Shown here piece after piece: positions 54,597 to 64,000 of a stretch of DNA of 64,000 nt; position 1 is the stretch's first letter; each line of letters begins with the position of its first letter. The position numbers and the translations under genes were made by a program. The notes beneath the pieces are model-generated. The model saw only the letters and a program-made list of their open reading frames with translations. It did not search any database and had not been told where the DNA came from. The DNA lies in NCBI RefSeq assembly GCF_003671765.1, contig NZ_QPIB01000012.1, positions 261,332-325,331 on the forward strand, written 5' to 3'. Origin of the DNA: Xenophilus sp. E41. GTDB lineage: Bacteria > Pseudomonadota > Gammaproteobacteria > Burkholderiales > Burkholderiaceae_C.

Positions 54597-54630
54597 GTGT
54601 TGTCTCCGTGCCGGTTCTTCTCTCTGGCTC

Positions 54631-54649
54631 CTTCCCCCTCTGGGGGAAG
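54631..54649. repeat. Small palindrome CTTCCCCC-TCT-GGGGGAAG
   Basis: Perfect 8-base inverted repeat in the 66-base gap between the MBL-fold gene and the monooxygenase gene. It resembles the C/G-run palindromes of the dispersed repeats and may be a remnant of one; it could also attenuate transcription within the operon. Confidence 0.5.
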
Positions 54650-54662
54650 AAGCCTTTCGGCC

Positions 54663-55625
54663 TTACTGGTTCTCCAGCGCCTTCCACATCTCGATGTCGC
54701 GCTCGGCGGTCCACACGCGGGGGTCGGCGTACTTCGTGGCCTCGTCGTAGCAGCGCGTCACGTCGAAGGGCATGCAGTGGTCGAAGATGACCCACTGGCC
54801 GTACTTGGGCTTGAGCTTCTCGTAGGTCTCGCGGTAGACGGTGTTGAGGTCCTTGCCGGCACGCGCGCCGGCGCTCACGTTCGTCCACACGTCGGCGATG
54901 AAGGCGCGCGTCTCGGCCAGGCCCTGGGCCACGTCCGCCGGCGTGGTGAGCGCGGCGCCGCGGCCGGGCACCAGCGCCTTGGGCTGCAGCGCGGCGATGT
55001 TGTCGAGCGTCTTCGGCCAGTCCTGGAAGTAGGCGTCGCCGGCGTAGGGCGTGGCGCCGAACTCGACCAGGTCACCCGAGAGCAGCGCCTTCTCGCCGGG
55101 CAGCCACACCACCGTGTCGCCCTTGGTGTGGCCGCGGCCCAGCTGCAGCAGCTGCACTTCCAGCTTGCCCAGCCACACGGTCATCTTGCCGGTGAAAGTC
55201 ATGGTGGGCCAGGTCATGCCGGGCGGCACGGTTTCCACACCGGCGAACAGGCGCGGGAAGCGGCCGATCTCGCTGGCCTTGTCGGCCTCGCCGCGCTCGA
55301 CGATGAGGTCGTAGGTGTCCTGGCTGGCCAGGATCTGCTGCGCGCCGTAGGCACTCGCGCCCAGCACGCGCACCGCGTGGTAGTGCGTGAGCACGACGTA
55401 CTTGATCGGCTTGTCGGTCACCTCGCGGATGCGGCGGATCACGTCGGCCGCCATGGCGGGCGTGGCCTGGGTATCGGCCACCAGCACGGCGTCGTCGCCG
55501 ATCACGATGCCGGTGTTGGGGTCGCCCTCGGCCGTGTAGGCCCAGGCGTGCTCGGAAATCTGGCTGAAGGTGACCTTCTTCTCTTCGAGGTCGGCCTGGC
55601 TGGCAAAGGCTTTGGTCTGGGTCAT
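54663..55625 (-). CDS. MBL-fold protein with altered metal motif
   Basis: 320 residues. The metallo-beta-lactamase fold is supported by GIVIGDDAVLVADTQATPAM, VVLTHYHAVRVLGASAYGA, LGRGHTKGDTVVWLP and LLSGDLVEFG. However, the HxHxDH metal motif reads H81-Y-H83-A-V-R: the second-site Asp and His are replaced by V85 and R86. So at most one metal is bound in the usual way. First gene of the homogentisate operon, divergent from an IclR gene. Role unknown; a hydrolase acting on a pathway ester or a non-catalytic protein are both possible. Confidence 0.82.
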   Translation of the reverse strand: MTQTKAFASQADLEEKKVTFSQISEHAWAYTAEGDPNTGIVIGDDAVLVADTQATPAMAADVIRRIREVTDKPIKYVVLTHYHAVRVLGASAYGAQQILASQDTYDLIVERGEADKASEIGRFPRLFAGVETVPPGMTWPTMTFTGKMTVWLGKLEVQLLQLGRGHTKGDTVVWLPGEKALLSGDLVEFGATPYAGDAYFQDWPKTLDNIAALQPKALVPGRGAALTTPADVAQGLAETRAFIADVWTNVSAGARAGKDLNTVYRETYEKLKPKYGQWVIFDHCMPFDVTRCYDEATKYADPRVWTAERDIEMWKALENQ

Positions 55626-55672
55626 CGTGCTGTCTCCTGAAGGTCGGTGGGGCCGCTGTCGTCGGCTTCTTT

Positions 55673-55747
55673 GATTTGTTTTAGACAAATCAATTTGCAT
55701 TCGACGAATTTTCGGCAGTGTAATGCCGGTCGGACGCCGTTGTCTAA
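55673..55747. promoter_or_regulatory. Candidate IclR operator between homogentisate operon and iclR gene
   Basis: AT-rich intergenic region in GC-rich surroundings. GATTTGT-TTTAG-ACAAATC (55673-55691) is a perfect 7-base inverted repeat. TTAGACAA (55681-55688) recurs in inverted form as TTGTCTAA at 55740-55747. This divergent control region is where the IclR protein at 55758 should bind. Confidence 0.55.
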
Positions 55748-55757
55748 TCCATTCACC

Positions 55758-56615
55758 ATGAACGAATCGAATGCCGCCCCGCCCGCCCGTCCCGAGGAGG
55801 CCGAGGGCGACCGCACGCAGCGCGGCATCCAGAGCATCGAGGTCGGCGGGCAGCTGCTCAAGGCGCTGGTCCACCACGGCCGCCCGATGGCGCTCAAGGA
55901 CCTGGCACGCGATGCCGACATGAGCGCCGCCAAGGCGCACCCCTACATGGTGAGCTTCGGCCGCCTGGGGCTGGTCGAGCAGGACCGCAGCAGCGGCCAC
56001 TATCGGCTCGGGCCGCTGGCGCTGCAACTGGGGCTGATCGGGCTGCAGCAGGCCGACCCGGTGCACGTGGCGACGCCGCTGCTGGCCGGCCTGGCGCGCG
56101 AGGTCGGCCACACGGTGGCGATCGCCGTCTGGGGCGACCGGGGCGCGACCATCGTTCGGCTGGCCGAGGCGCCCTCGCCGGTGCACGTGAACATGCGGCA
56201 CGGCACGGTGTTCTCGCTCACCAACACGGCCTCGGGCCGGCTCTTCGGCGCCTTCCTGCCGGCCGACACCGTGCGCGCGCTGCTGGAGGCCGAGCGCCGC
56301 CGCGCGCCGAAGGAAGCCGCCGAGCGCGCCCTGCCCGGCATGCCGCCGCCGCAGCCGCTGCCCACCTGGGCGGCCTTCGAGGCCCAGCTGGCGGAAGTAC
56401 GCCGGCATGGCGTGAGCCGCTCCGAGGGCGAGATCGTGCCGGGCGTGAGCGCCATGTCCGCCCCTGTGTTCGACCACACCGGCGCGATCGTGCTGGCCGT
56501 GACTGCCATCGGTCCTGCCGGCATCTTCGACAGCCGGTGGGACGGCGTGACCGCGCGGGCGCTCAAGGCCTGCGCCGGCGAGATCTCGCAGCGGCTGGGT
56601 GCGCGAAGCGGCTGA
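55758..56615 (+). CDS. IclR-family regulator 3, probable controller of homogentisate operon
   Basis: 285 residues from ATG 55758. Helix-turn-helix in residues 20-80 (GIQSIEVGGQLLKALVHHGR, then MSAAKAHPYMVSF); effector domain follows, with a Pro-rich loop near residues 185-200 that is unusual for the family. It is divergent from the six-gene MBL-mhaAB-hmgA-bug-fahA operon. It is not closely related to the other two IclR proteins of the window. Confidence 0.88.
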   Translation: MNESNAAPPARPEEAEGDRTQRGIQSIEVGGQLLKALVHHGRPMALKDLARDADMSAAKAHPYMVSFGRLGLVEQDRSSGHYRLGPLALQLGLIGLQQADPVHVATPLLAGLAREVGHTVAIAVWGDRGATIVRLAEAPSPVHVNMRHGTVFSLTNTASGRLFGAFLPADTVRALLEAERRRAPKEAAERALPGMPPPQPLPTWAAFEAQLAEVRRHGVSRSEGEIVPGVSAMSAPVFDHTGAIVLAVTAIGPAGIFDSRWDGVTARALKACAGEISQRLGARSG

Positions 56616-56622
56616 ATGCTCC

Positions 56623-58092
56623 TCAGGGCTTCATGAAGCCGACGTCGCGCGGATAGGCGATGCCGTTCGCATTGCCGCCGAAGTTCTTGAGGTTCGGCAG
56701 GATGCGCAACTGGTCGACGTCGGACACGCCGAACCACTTGGCCAGCGTGGCGGCGTACTGGTCGACCGAGGTGCTGGGAATCAGCCGCCCCTGGCCCACA
56801 TGCCACTGGTCGACGTCGCCATTGGTGTTGCCGATGCTCACCGGCGGCGCCACGCCGTAGATCGCCTTGCCCTTCACCGCGCCGCCCACCACGATGTGGT
56901 GGCTGCCCCAGCCGTGGTCGGTGCCGTCGCCGTTGCTGGCCAGCGTGCGGCCGAAGTCCGACGCGGTGAAGCAGGTGACGTTCTGGTCCAGGCCCTGCAC
57001 CACCATCTCGGCCTGGAAGGCCTTGAGGGCGTCGGAGAGGTTGCGCATCAGCCCGACCTGGTTGGCGATCAGGTTGTCGTGCAGGTCGAAGCCGCCCATC
57101 GAGACGAAAAACACCTGGCGCTTGGCGCCCAGCGTGCTGCGCCCGCGGATCAGCCGCGCCACCATGGCGAGCTGGCTCGCGAGCCCGTTGTTGGCCGGGA
57201 AGGTGCCGGCCGGATAGCCACTGCCGATGGCGCCGTTGACGGTGTCGGCCGCGCCGATGGCGCGCGCCGTGACGCGGTTGTATTCGTTCTCGAGCGTGTG
57301 GGTGCGGGCCTGCTGCACCAGCGCGCCCATCGCCGCGTTGACCTTGCGCGAACCGAAGGTCGAGCCGCCACTGCGCACCGAGTTGATCGCCACCGCGCCG
57401 CCCGTGCCCACCTGGTAGCACAGCGTGCTGTCGCCCGAGAGGAAGACCGCGTTGCCCGCCACCGAGATGCAGGTGAAGAGCGCGTTGCCGTTCTGGCTCA
57501 GCACCTCGTCGCCGATGTTGCCGCCCCAGCCGATGGTCGAGCCCTCGGGCGAGGAGGACTGCCAGGTCGACTGCTGGTCGTTGTGCGAGAAGAGCTTGGG
57601 CGGGATCGGGTACAGCGCGCGGTTGCTGCTCGCGTACTGCGAACGCGTGAGCGGCACCACCAGCGGGCCGACGTTGAGCTGCACCGCCGCCTGGCCGGCA
57701 TCGAAGAGGCTGGCCAGGCCGGTCATGGCGGGATGCAACGCGTACTGCCGGCCGCCCGGCAGTGCGACGGTCGGGTTCAGCAGCGTGGCCGTGAGGTCGG
57801 CCTTGGCGATGGCGATGCCGCCGGCCGCCTGGTTGGCGCCGCCGCCGCGGATCGTCGAATAGGCGTTGTAGCTGGGGTCGTCGTAGGTGACGACGGTGTT
57901 GGCGTAGTCGTTGCCGCCATAGAGGAAGACGCAGACCAGCGCCTTGTAGTCGGTGGCGGTTTGCGCCGCGGCCTCGCCCATGCCGGCCAGGCTCAGCGCC
58001 CAGGGCGCCGCGCTGCCGGCGATGCCGAGGTGGCCCATGCGGCGCAGGAAGGCGCGGCGGCTGTGGCGGGCGTCGGATTCGATCAGGTGCAT
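56623..58092 (-). CDS. DUF1501 family protein (Tat-exported)
   Basis: 489 residues. A twin-arginine signal, SRRAFLRRMGHLGIAGSAAP, is followed by a hydrophobic stretch and AQA cleavage site. Family hallmarks are VCVFLYGGNDYANTVV near residue 50, STIGWGGNIGD in the middle, and TDHGWGSHHIVVGGAVKG near residue 390 (a metal-type His cluster like sulfatase/alkaline phosphatase-fold proteins). It lies 16 bases after the DUF1800 gene; the two families usually occur together. Function is unknown, with a secreted hydrolase the usual suspicion. Confidence 0.88.
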   Translation of the reverse strand: MHLIESDARHSRRAFLRRMGHLGIAGSAAPWALSLAGMGEAAAQTATDYKALVCVFLYGGNDYANTVVTYDDPSYNAYSTIRGGGANQAAGGIAIAKADLTATLLNPTVALPGGRQYALHPAMTGLASLFDAGQAAVQLNVGPLVVPLTRSQYASSNRALYPIPPKLFSHNDQQSTWQSSSPEGSTIGWGGNIGDEVLSQNGNALFTCISVAGNAVFLSGDSTLCYQVGTGGAVAINSVRSGGSTFGSRKVNAAMGALVQQARTHTLENEYNRVTARAIGAADTVNGAIGSGYPAGTFPANNGLASQLAMVARLIRGRSTLGAKRQVFFVSMGGFDLHDNLIANQVGLMRNLSDALKAFQAEMVVQGLDQNVTCFTASDFGRTLASNGDGTDHGWGSHHIVVGGAVKGKAIYGVAPPVSIGNTNGDVDQWHVGQGRLIPSTSVDQYAATLAKWFGVSDVDQLRILPNLKNFGGNANGIAYPRDVGFMKP

Positions 58093-58108
58093 GGTCGTCT
58101 CCGGGCCT

Positions 58109-60025
58109 TCACTTCTGGACGAGGTATTCGGGACACGCCATCACCAGCAGCACGGCCGCGGTGATGCGGTTGAGCTTGACGGCGTCGCTGCTGGTGGCCG
58201 TCACCGCGGGGTCGCTCAGCGCATCGACGATCAGGGACTTCGTGGCGGCCGACAGCTGGTTGGCCGTGAACAGCAGCGCGAGGCGGTCGACCAGCGCGGC
58301 AGGGTCGAGCACCAGCGCCTTCTCGTTGGCATAGGCCGCGACCACGTCCTTGCCGTTGAAGCCGTTCTGCAGGATGCCGCCGAGGAAGTTGATGTAGCCG
58401 CCGACCGAGGTCTCGGTGACGATCTGGAACTCCGGCGCCACCATGCCCTTGGCGGCGATCGCCGTGGAGGGCGGCACGTAGCCGGGCCGGTAGAAGTTGA
58501 AGACCGAGGGCGAGCGCAACGGGCTCTGGCCCAGCCCGTTGGACGTGCTCGACAAGTTGCCGATCCGCCAGGTGCCGGCCGCCGACGAGAGCCCGCAGGT
58601 GCGTGCCCACTGCACGAAGCGCAGCATCGGCTCGCGCACATGGCCGAAGTCGGCGCTCGACAGGCCCGCGGGGCTGCGCGCCTCGTTGTCCAGCAGGATC
58701 GCGGCGATCACGCTCTTCATGTCGCCGCGCACGCCCGCGCCGTTGTTCGCGAATACGTCGGCCACGCGCTTCACGTAGGCAGGAGACGGGTTGCTGGTGA
58801 CCAGGCGCTGGATCAGCTGCCGGCTGATGAAGGGCGCGGTGTTGGGGTGCGCGACGAGCGCGTCCAGCGCGGTCTTCAAGGCCTGGTCCCCCGGTGTGCC
58901 GGCGGGGATCGTGGTGCCCAGGAAGGTGGCAGCCAGGGTCGAGTGGCGCGAGGCGGTGAGCGCCATCGGCCGCTGCGTCCACGCGTTGCTCTCGATGGTG
59001 TAGCTCGCGCCCGGCGGCGTGACGGTGTTGCGCTCGGCGGTCTTGATGTCGAGGTCGTAGCCGGTGAAGACGCGCGCCAGGTTGGTGACGTCGTCCTGCG
59101 TGTAGCTGTCCAGCGGCTTGCCGGCGCCGTCGGTCTTCACGCTGCCGTCGGCGTTGAGCTGCACCAGGCCGATGGTCATGAGCTGCATGACCTCGCGTGC
59201 GTAGTTCTCGTCGGGCTGGCGGCCGGTGGAGGTGTTCTCCTTCTGGTTGCCCTTGGTGTTCAGGTAGAACCCCATCGCCGGGTTCAGCGTGATGTCCTCG
59301 ATCAGCTTGCGGAAGTTGGTCGTGGCACCGGCGACCAGCACGTCCCAGTACTGCGCCATCGTGTGCACCGGCCAGTTGGAGCCGATGTCGTTGCCGGAGA
59401 CGACGAAGATCTCTGAGAAGGCCAGCGCCACGCGCTGGCGCAGCGCGTCCGGCGCGGTGATGAGCTGCTTCCACACCATCGCGTCGAGGTCGAGCGTGTT
59501 GGATGTCGTGGCGTAGGGCAGGGTCTCCAGCCAGGCCCAGGCGCGCTGTCCGGCCGGCGCGTCGAACTGCTCGCCGAGCCAGGGCAGGTAGCCCTTGGCC
59601 CGCACGGCAGCGATCTCTTCCGGCGAGGCGGAGAACTGCGCCTGCAGCAGGAAGCGCGCGGCCTCGGCGTCGCTTTTGGCCTCGGGGTAGAGGTAGGTCG
59701 CGGCGGTGGGTGTTTCGGCCAATGGCGTCAGCGACCCGGCCGAGGGCGCCGCGGCACCGCCGCCCGACCCCGAGCCCGCCCCCGACCCCGTTCCGTTGCC
59801 GGCCCCGCCCAGTCCAGGCAGGCCGACGCCACCCCCGCCGCCGCCGCCACCCCCGCCGCAGGCGGACAACGCGGCTGCGGCCGTCAGCGTGATGCCGAAG
59901 GGGGCAAGACGGCGTCCTGGGTCCGATGCGTGCTTCGCCACCTGCGCACCGGCGTGCGCTGGCGCGCGCGGCTGCGCGCCCTCGACGGCCACGGCGTGGC
60001 CGCCCTCGATGTCCTCGTCGGTCAT
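58109..60025 (-). CDS. DUF1800 family lipoprotein
   Basis: 638 residues. N-terminus has RRLAPFGITLTAAAALSACG, a lipoprotein signal whose Cys is followed by ten glycines and then a Gly/Ser-rich spacer to about residue 95. The DUF1800 domain fills the rest: AARFLLQAQFSASPEEIAAV, ENYAREVMQLMTIGLVQLN and the SPSVFNFYRPGYVPP segment. It is co-transcribed with DUF1501. The poly-Gly run and spacer suggest a flexible surface tether. Enzymatic role unknown. Confidence 0.87.
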   Translation of the reverse strand: MTDEDIEGGHAVAVEGAQPRAPAHAGAQVAKHASDPGRRLAPFGITLTAAAALSACGGGGGGGGGGVGLPGLGGAGNGTGSGAGSGSGGGAAAPSAGSLTPLAETPTAATYLYPEAKSDAEAARFLLQAQFSASPEEIAAVRAKGYLPWLGEQFDAPAGQRAWAWLETLPYATTSNTLDLDAMVWKQLITAPDALRQRVALAFSEIFVVSGNDIGSNWPVHTMAQYWDVLVAGATTNFRKLIEDITLNPAMGFYLNTKGNQKENTSTGRQPDENYAREVMQLMTIGLVQLNADGSVKTDGAGKPLDSYTQDDVTNLARVFTGYDLDIKTAERNTVTPPGASYTIESNAWTQRPMALTASRHSTLAATFLGTTIPAGTPGDQALKTALDALVAHPNTAPFISRQLIQRLVTSNPSPAYVKRVADVFANNGAGVRGDMKSVIAAILLDNEARSPAGLSSADFGHVREPMLRFVQWARTCGLSSAAGTWRIGNLSSTSNGLGQSPLRSPSVFNFYRPGYVPPSTAIAAKGMVAPEFQIVTETSVGGYINFLGGILQNGFNGKDVVAAYANEKALVLDPAALVDRLALLFTANQLSAATKSLIVDALSDPAVTATSSDAVKLNRITAAVLLVMACPEYLVQK

Positions 60026-60188
60026 GGGATCCCTCGTTTCTGCGACGTCGGCCGCCTCGTTCGCTCTGGCTCTTCTTCCGGGACTGGCGCAGGCAAGCGG
60101 CGTGCCCGCGGCCAGCGAGGGCGAACGGACTGCAGGGAAGGATGAACGGCAGATTTGCCGCTGATTTGTGACTTTTCTGTCAGTTTCG

Positions 60189-60203
60189 CGTCACGCGGTG
60201 ACG
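60189..60203 (-). repeat. Palindrome CGTCAC-GCG-GTGACG after pyrF
   Basis: 15-base inverted repeat 32 bases beyond the pyrF stop (minus strand). Same half-site as the palindromes at 11410-11425 and 23897-23916. Possible terminator; on the minus strand it is not followed by a clear T-tract. Confidence 0.45.
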
Positions 60204-60234
60204 GAAAGGCCAGCCCGGTGGCACGCAGGCTGTG

Positions 60235-61059
60235 TCAGGGTTTTGCCGCCTCGAGCAGGTCGCGGGTGCGCAGCGCTTCGCGCCGTGCGGCCGCGGCGAA
60301 GTCATCGCCCGAGGAGGCGTAGCAGATCGCGCGCGAGGAGTTCACCACGATCGGCGCATCCGGGCGCCAGCCCGCACGCACCGTCGCGACCGCATCGCCG
60401 CCCTGGGCACCGACCCCCGGGATGAGCAGCGGCGCCGTCGGCGCCAGCACGCGGACGCGCTCGATCTCTTCCGGATAGGTCGCCCCGACCACCAGGCCCA
60501 GCTGCCCATTGAGGTTCCACGGCCCCTGCGCGAGCCGCGCGACATGCTCGTAGAGCAGCGGTTCGCCGGCGACGCTGCCCAGACGCTGCGACTGCAGGTC
60601 GTCGCCCCCGGGGTTGCTAGTGCGACACAGGAGGAAGGCGCCCTTGTCCTGGTACTGCAGGTACGGCGAGACGGAATCGAAGCCCATGAAGGGCGACAGC
60701 GTCACCGCATCGGCGCCGTAGCGCTCGAAGGCCTCGATCGCGTACTGCTCGGCGGTGGAGCCGATGTCGCCGCGCTTGGCATCGAGGATGACCGGCACCG
60801 CCGGGGCCACCGCGCGGATGTGGGCAATGAGCTTTTCGAGCTGCTGTTCGGCGCGGTGCGCCGCGAAGTAGGCGATCTGGGGCTTGAAGGCGATCGTGCA
60901 ATCGGCGGTCGCTTCCACGATCTCCGCGCAAAAGTCGTAGATCTTCGACGCATCGCCCTTCAACGTCGCCGGAAAGCGCGACGGCTCCGGATCGAGGCCC
61001 ACGCACAGCAGGGAACGGTTCTGGCGCTCTGCCGCGCGCAACTGGTCGATGAAAGCCAT
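60235..61059 (-). CDS. pyrF: Orotidine-5'-phosphate decarboxylase
   Basis: 274 residues. The decarboxylase core DxKxGD is at D93-K95-D98 ([11 protein letters not shown]), with the phosphate-binding end [11 protein letters not shown] and VNSSRAICY. This longer type-2 form is common in betaproteobacteria and mycobacteria. It makes UMP in the last step of pyrimidine synthesis. It is alone, divergent from the autotransporter gene; it has no functional connection to the catabolic genes. Confidence 0.95.
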   Translation of the reverse strand: MAFIDQLRAAERQNRSLLCVGLDPEPSRFPATLKGDASKIYDFCAEIVEATADCTIAFKPQIAYFAAHRAEQQLEKLIAHIRAVAPAVPVILDAKRGDIGSTAEQYAIEAFERYGADAVTLSPFMGFDSVSPYLQYQDKGAFLLCRTSNPGGDDLQSQRLGSVAGEPLLYEHVARLAQGPWNLNGQLGLVVGATYPEEIERVRVLAPTAPLLIPGVGAQGGDAVATVRAGWRPDAPIVVNSSRAICYASSGDDFAAAARREALRTRDLLEAAKP

Positions 61060-61230
61060 GACGGAATTCTAGGTGCCGCGTCCGGGCGTCTCGAGAGGCG
61101 CCGGCGCAGTCGGCTGAACCGGTCCTGAATCCCAAACTGTCATCGAGATAACTATTTCGTACCAATTTTCACCCGGCACGGACACAATTCGTTAAATTAT
61201 GTATCTTTAGTTCACAAAAGAGACCGCTCC

Positions 61231-64000
<2,770 letters not shown>

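Overview
The window is GC-rich DNA from a metabolically versatile betaproteobacterium, most likely a Comamonadaceae member of the Variovorax type. The evidence is the base composition, the abundance of Bug-type solute receptors, IclR/LysR/AraC-controlled aromatic-acid operons, and two families of short intergenic repeats that I associate with Comamonadaceae. The assignment rests on gene content, not on a marker gene. Genes are tightly packed and no stretch above about 300 bases lacks a gene. I saw no tRNA, rRNA, CRISPR array, transposase, integrase or phage gene.

Layout. (1) 1-8541: a truncated DAO-type FAD oxidase, a complete peptide-type ABC importer (receptor, two permeases, two ATPases) and an imidase/amidase-like amidohydrolase. 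(2) 8553-11824: a CobW-type GTPase, two EamA exporters and a stand-alone ATP-synthase c subunit. (3) 11835-19878: an AraC regulator divergent from a three-gene Rieske dioxygenase that resembles the AndA anthranilate dioxygenase (no reductase), followed by a full Liv-type ABC importer; a second, convergent receptor lies at 20005-21243. (4) 21410-23800: TesB thioesterase, a lipoprotein and a VOC protein. (5) 23932-29845: a LysR-controlled operon with a 3-hydroxybenzoate 6-hydroxylase-like flavoprotein, two Bug receptors and a second flavoprotein. (6) 29944-31541: hotdog thioesterase and a DUF3829-type lipoprotein. (7) 31790-48970: a large catabolic island of lactonase-like amidohydrolases, a LigK/RraA-type aldolase, a D-2-hydroxyacid dehydrogenase, a B3-like metallo-beta-lactamase-fold lipoprotein, SMP-30 and beta-propeller lactonases, an FMN hydroxyacid oxidase, seven Bug receptors and two IclR regulators. 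(8) 48995-56615: an IclR-linked homogentisate operon (MBL-fold protein, MhaA-like monooxygenase, DUF2783 protein, hmgA, Bug, fahA). (9) 56623-61059: DUF1501/DUF1800 pair and pyrF. (10) 61231-64000: the start of a giant glycine-rich autotransporter-type adhesin that runs off the window.

The common theme is capture and breakdown of aromatic and hydroxy carboxylates. Ten Bug receptors sit beside catabolic enzymes, yet no TctA/TctB membrane partner is present, so they presumably serve membrane components encoded elsewhere or act as sensors. Two promoters 10.7 kb apart (31695-31744 and 42378-42427) carry the same operator, -35 and -10 arrangement, which suggests that the IclR protein at 41603-42367 controls much of the island. 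The homogentisate operon is notable for three repeat elements: one is read in frame inside the monooxygenase and one supplies the end and stop codon of the DUF2783 gene.
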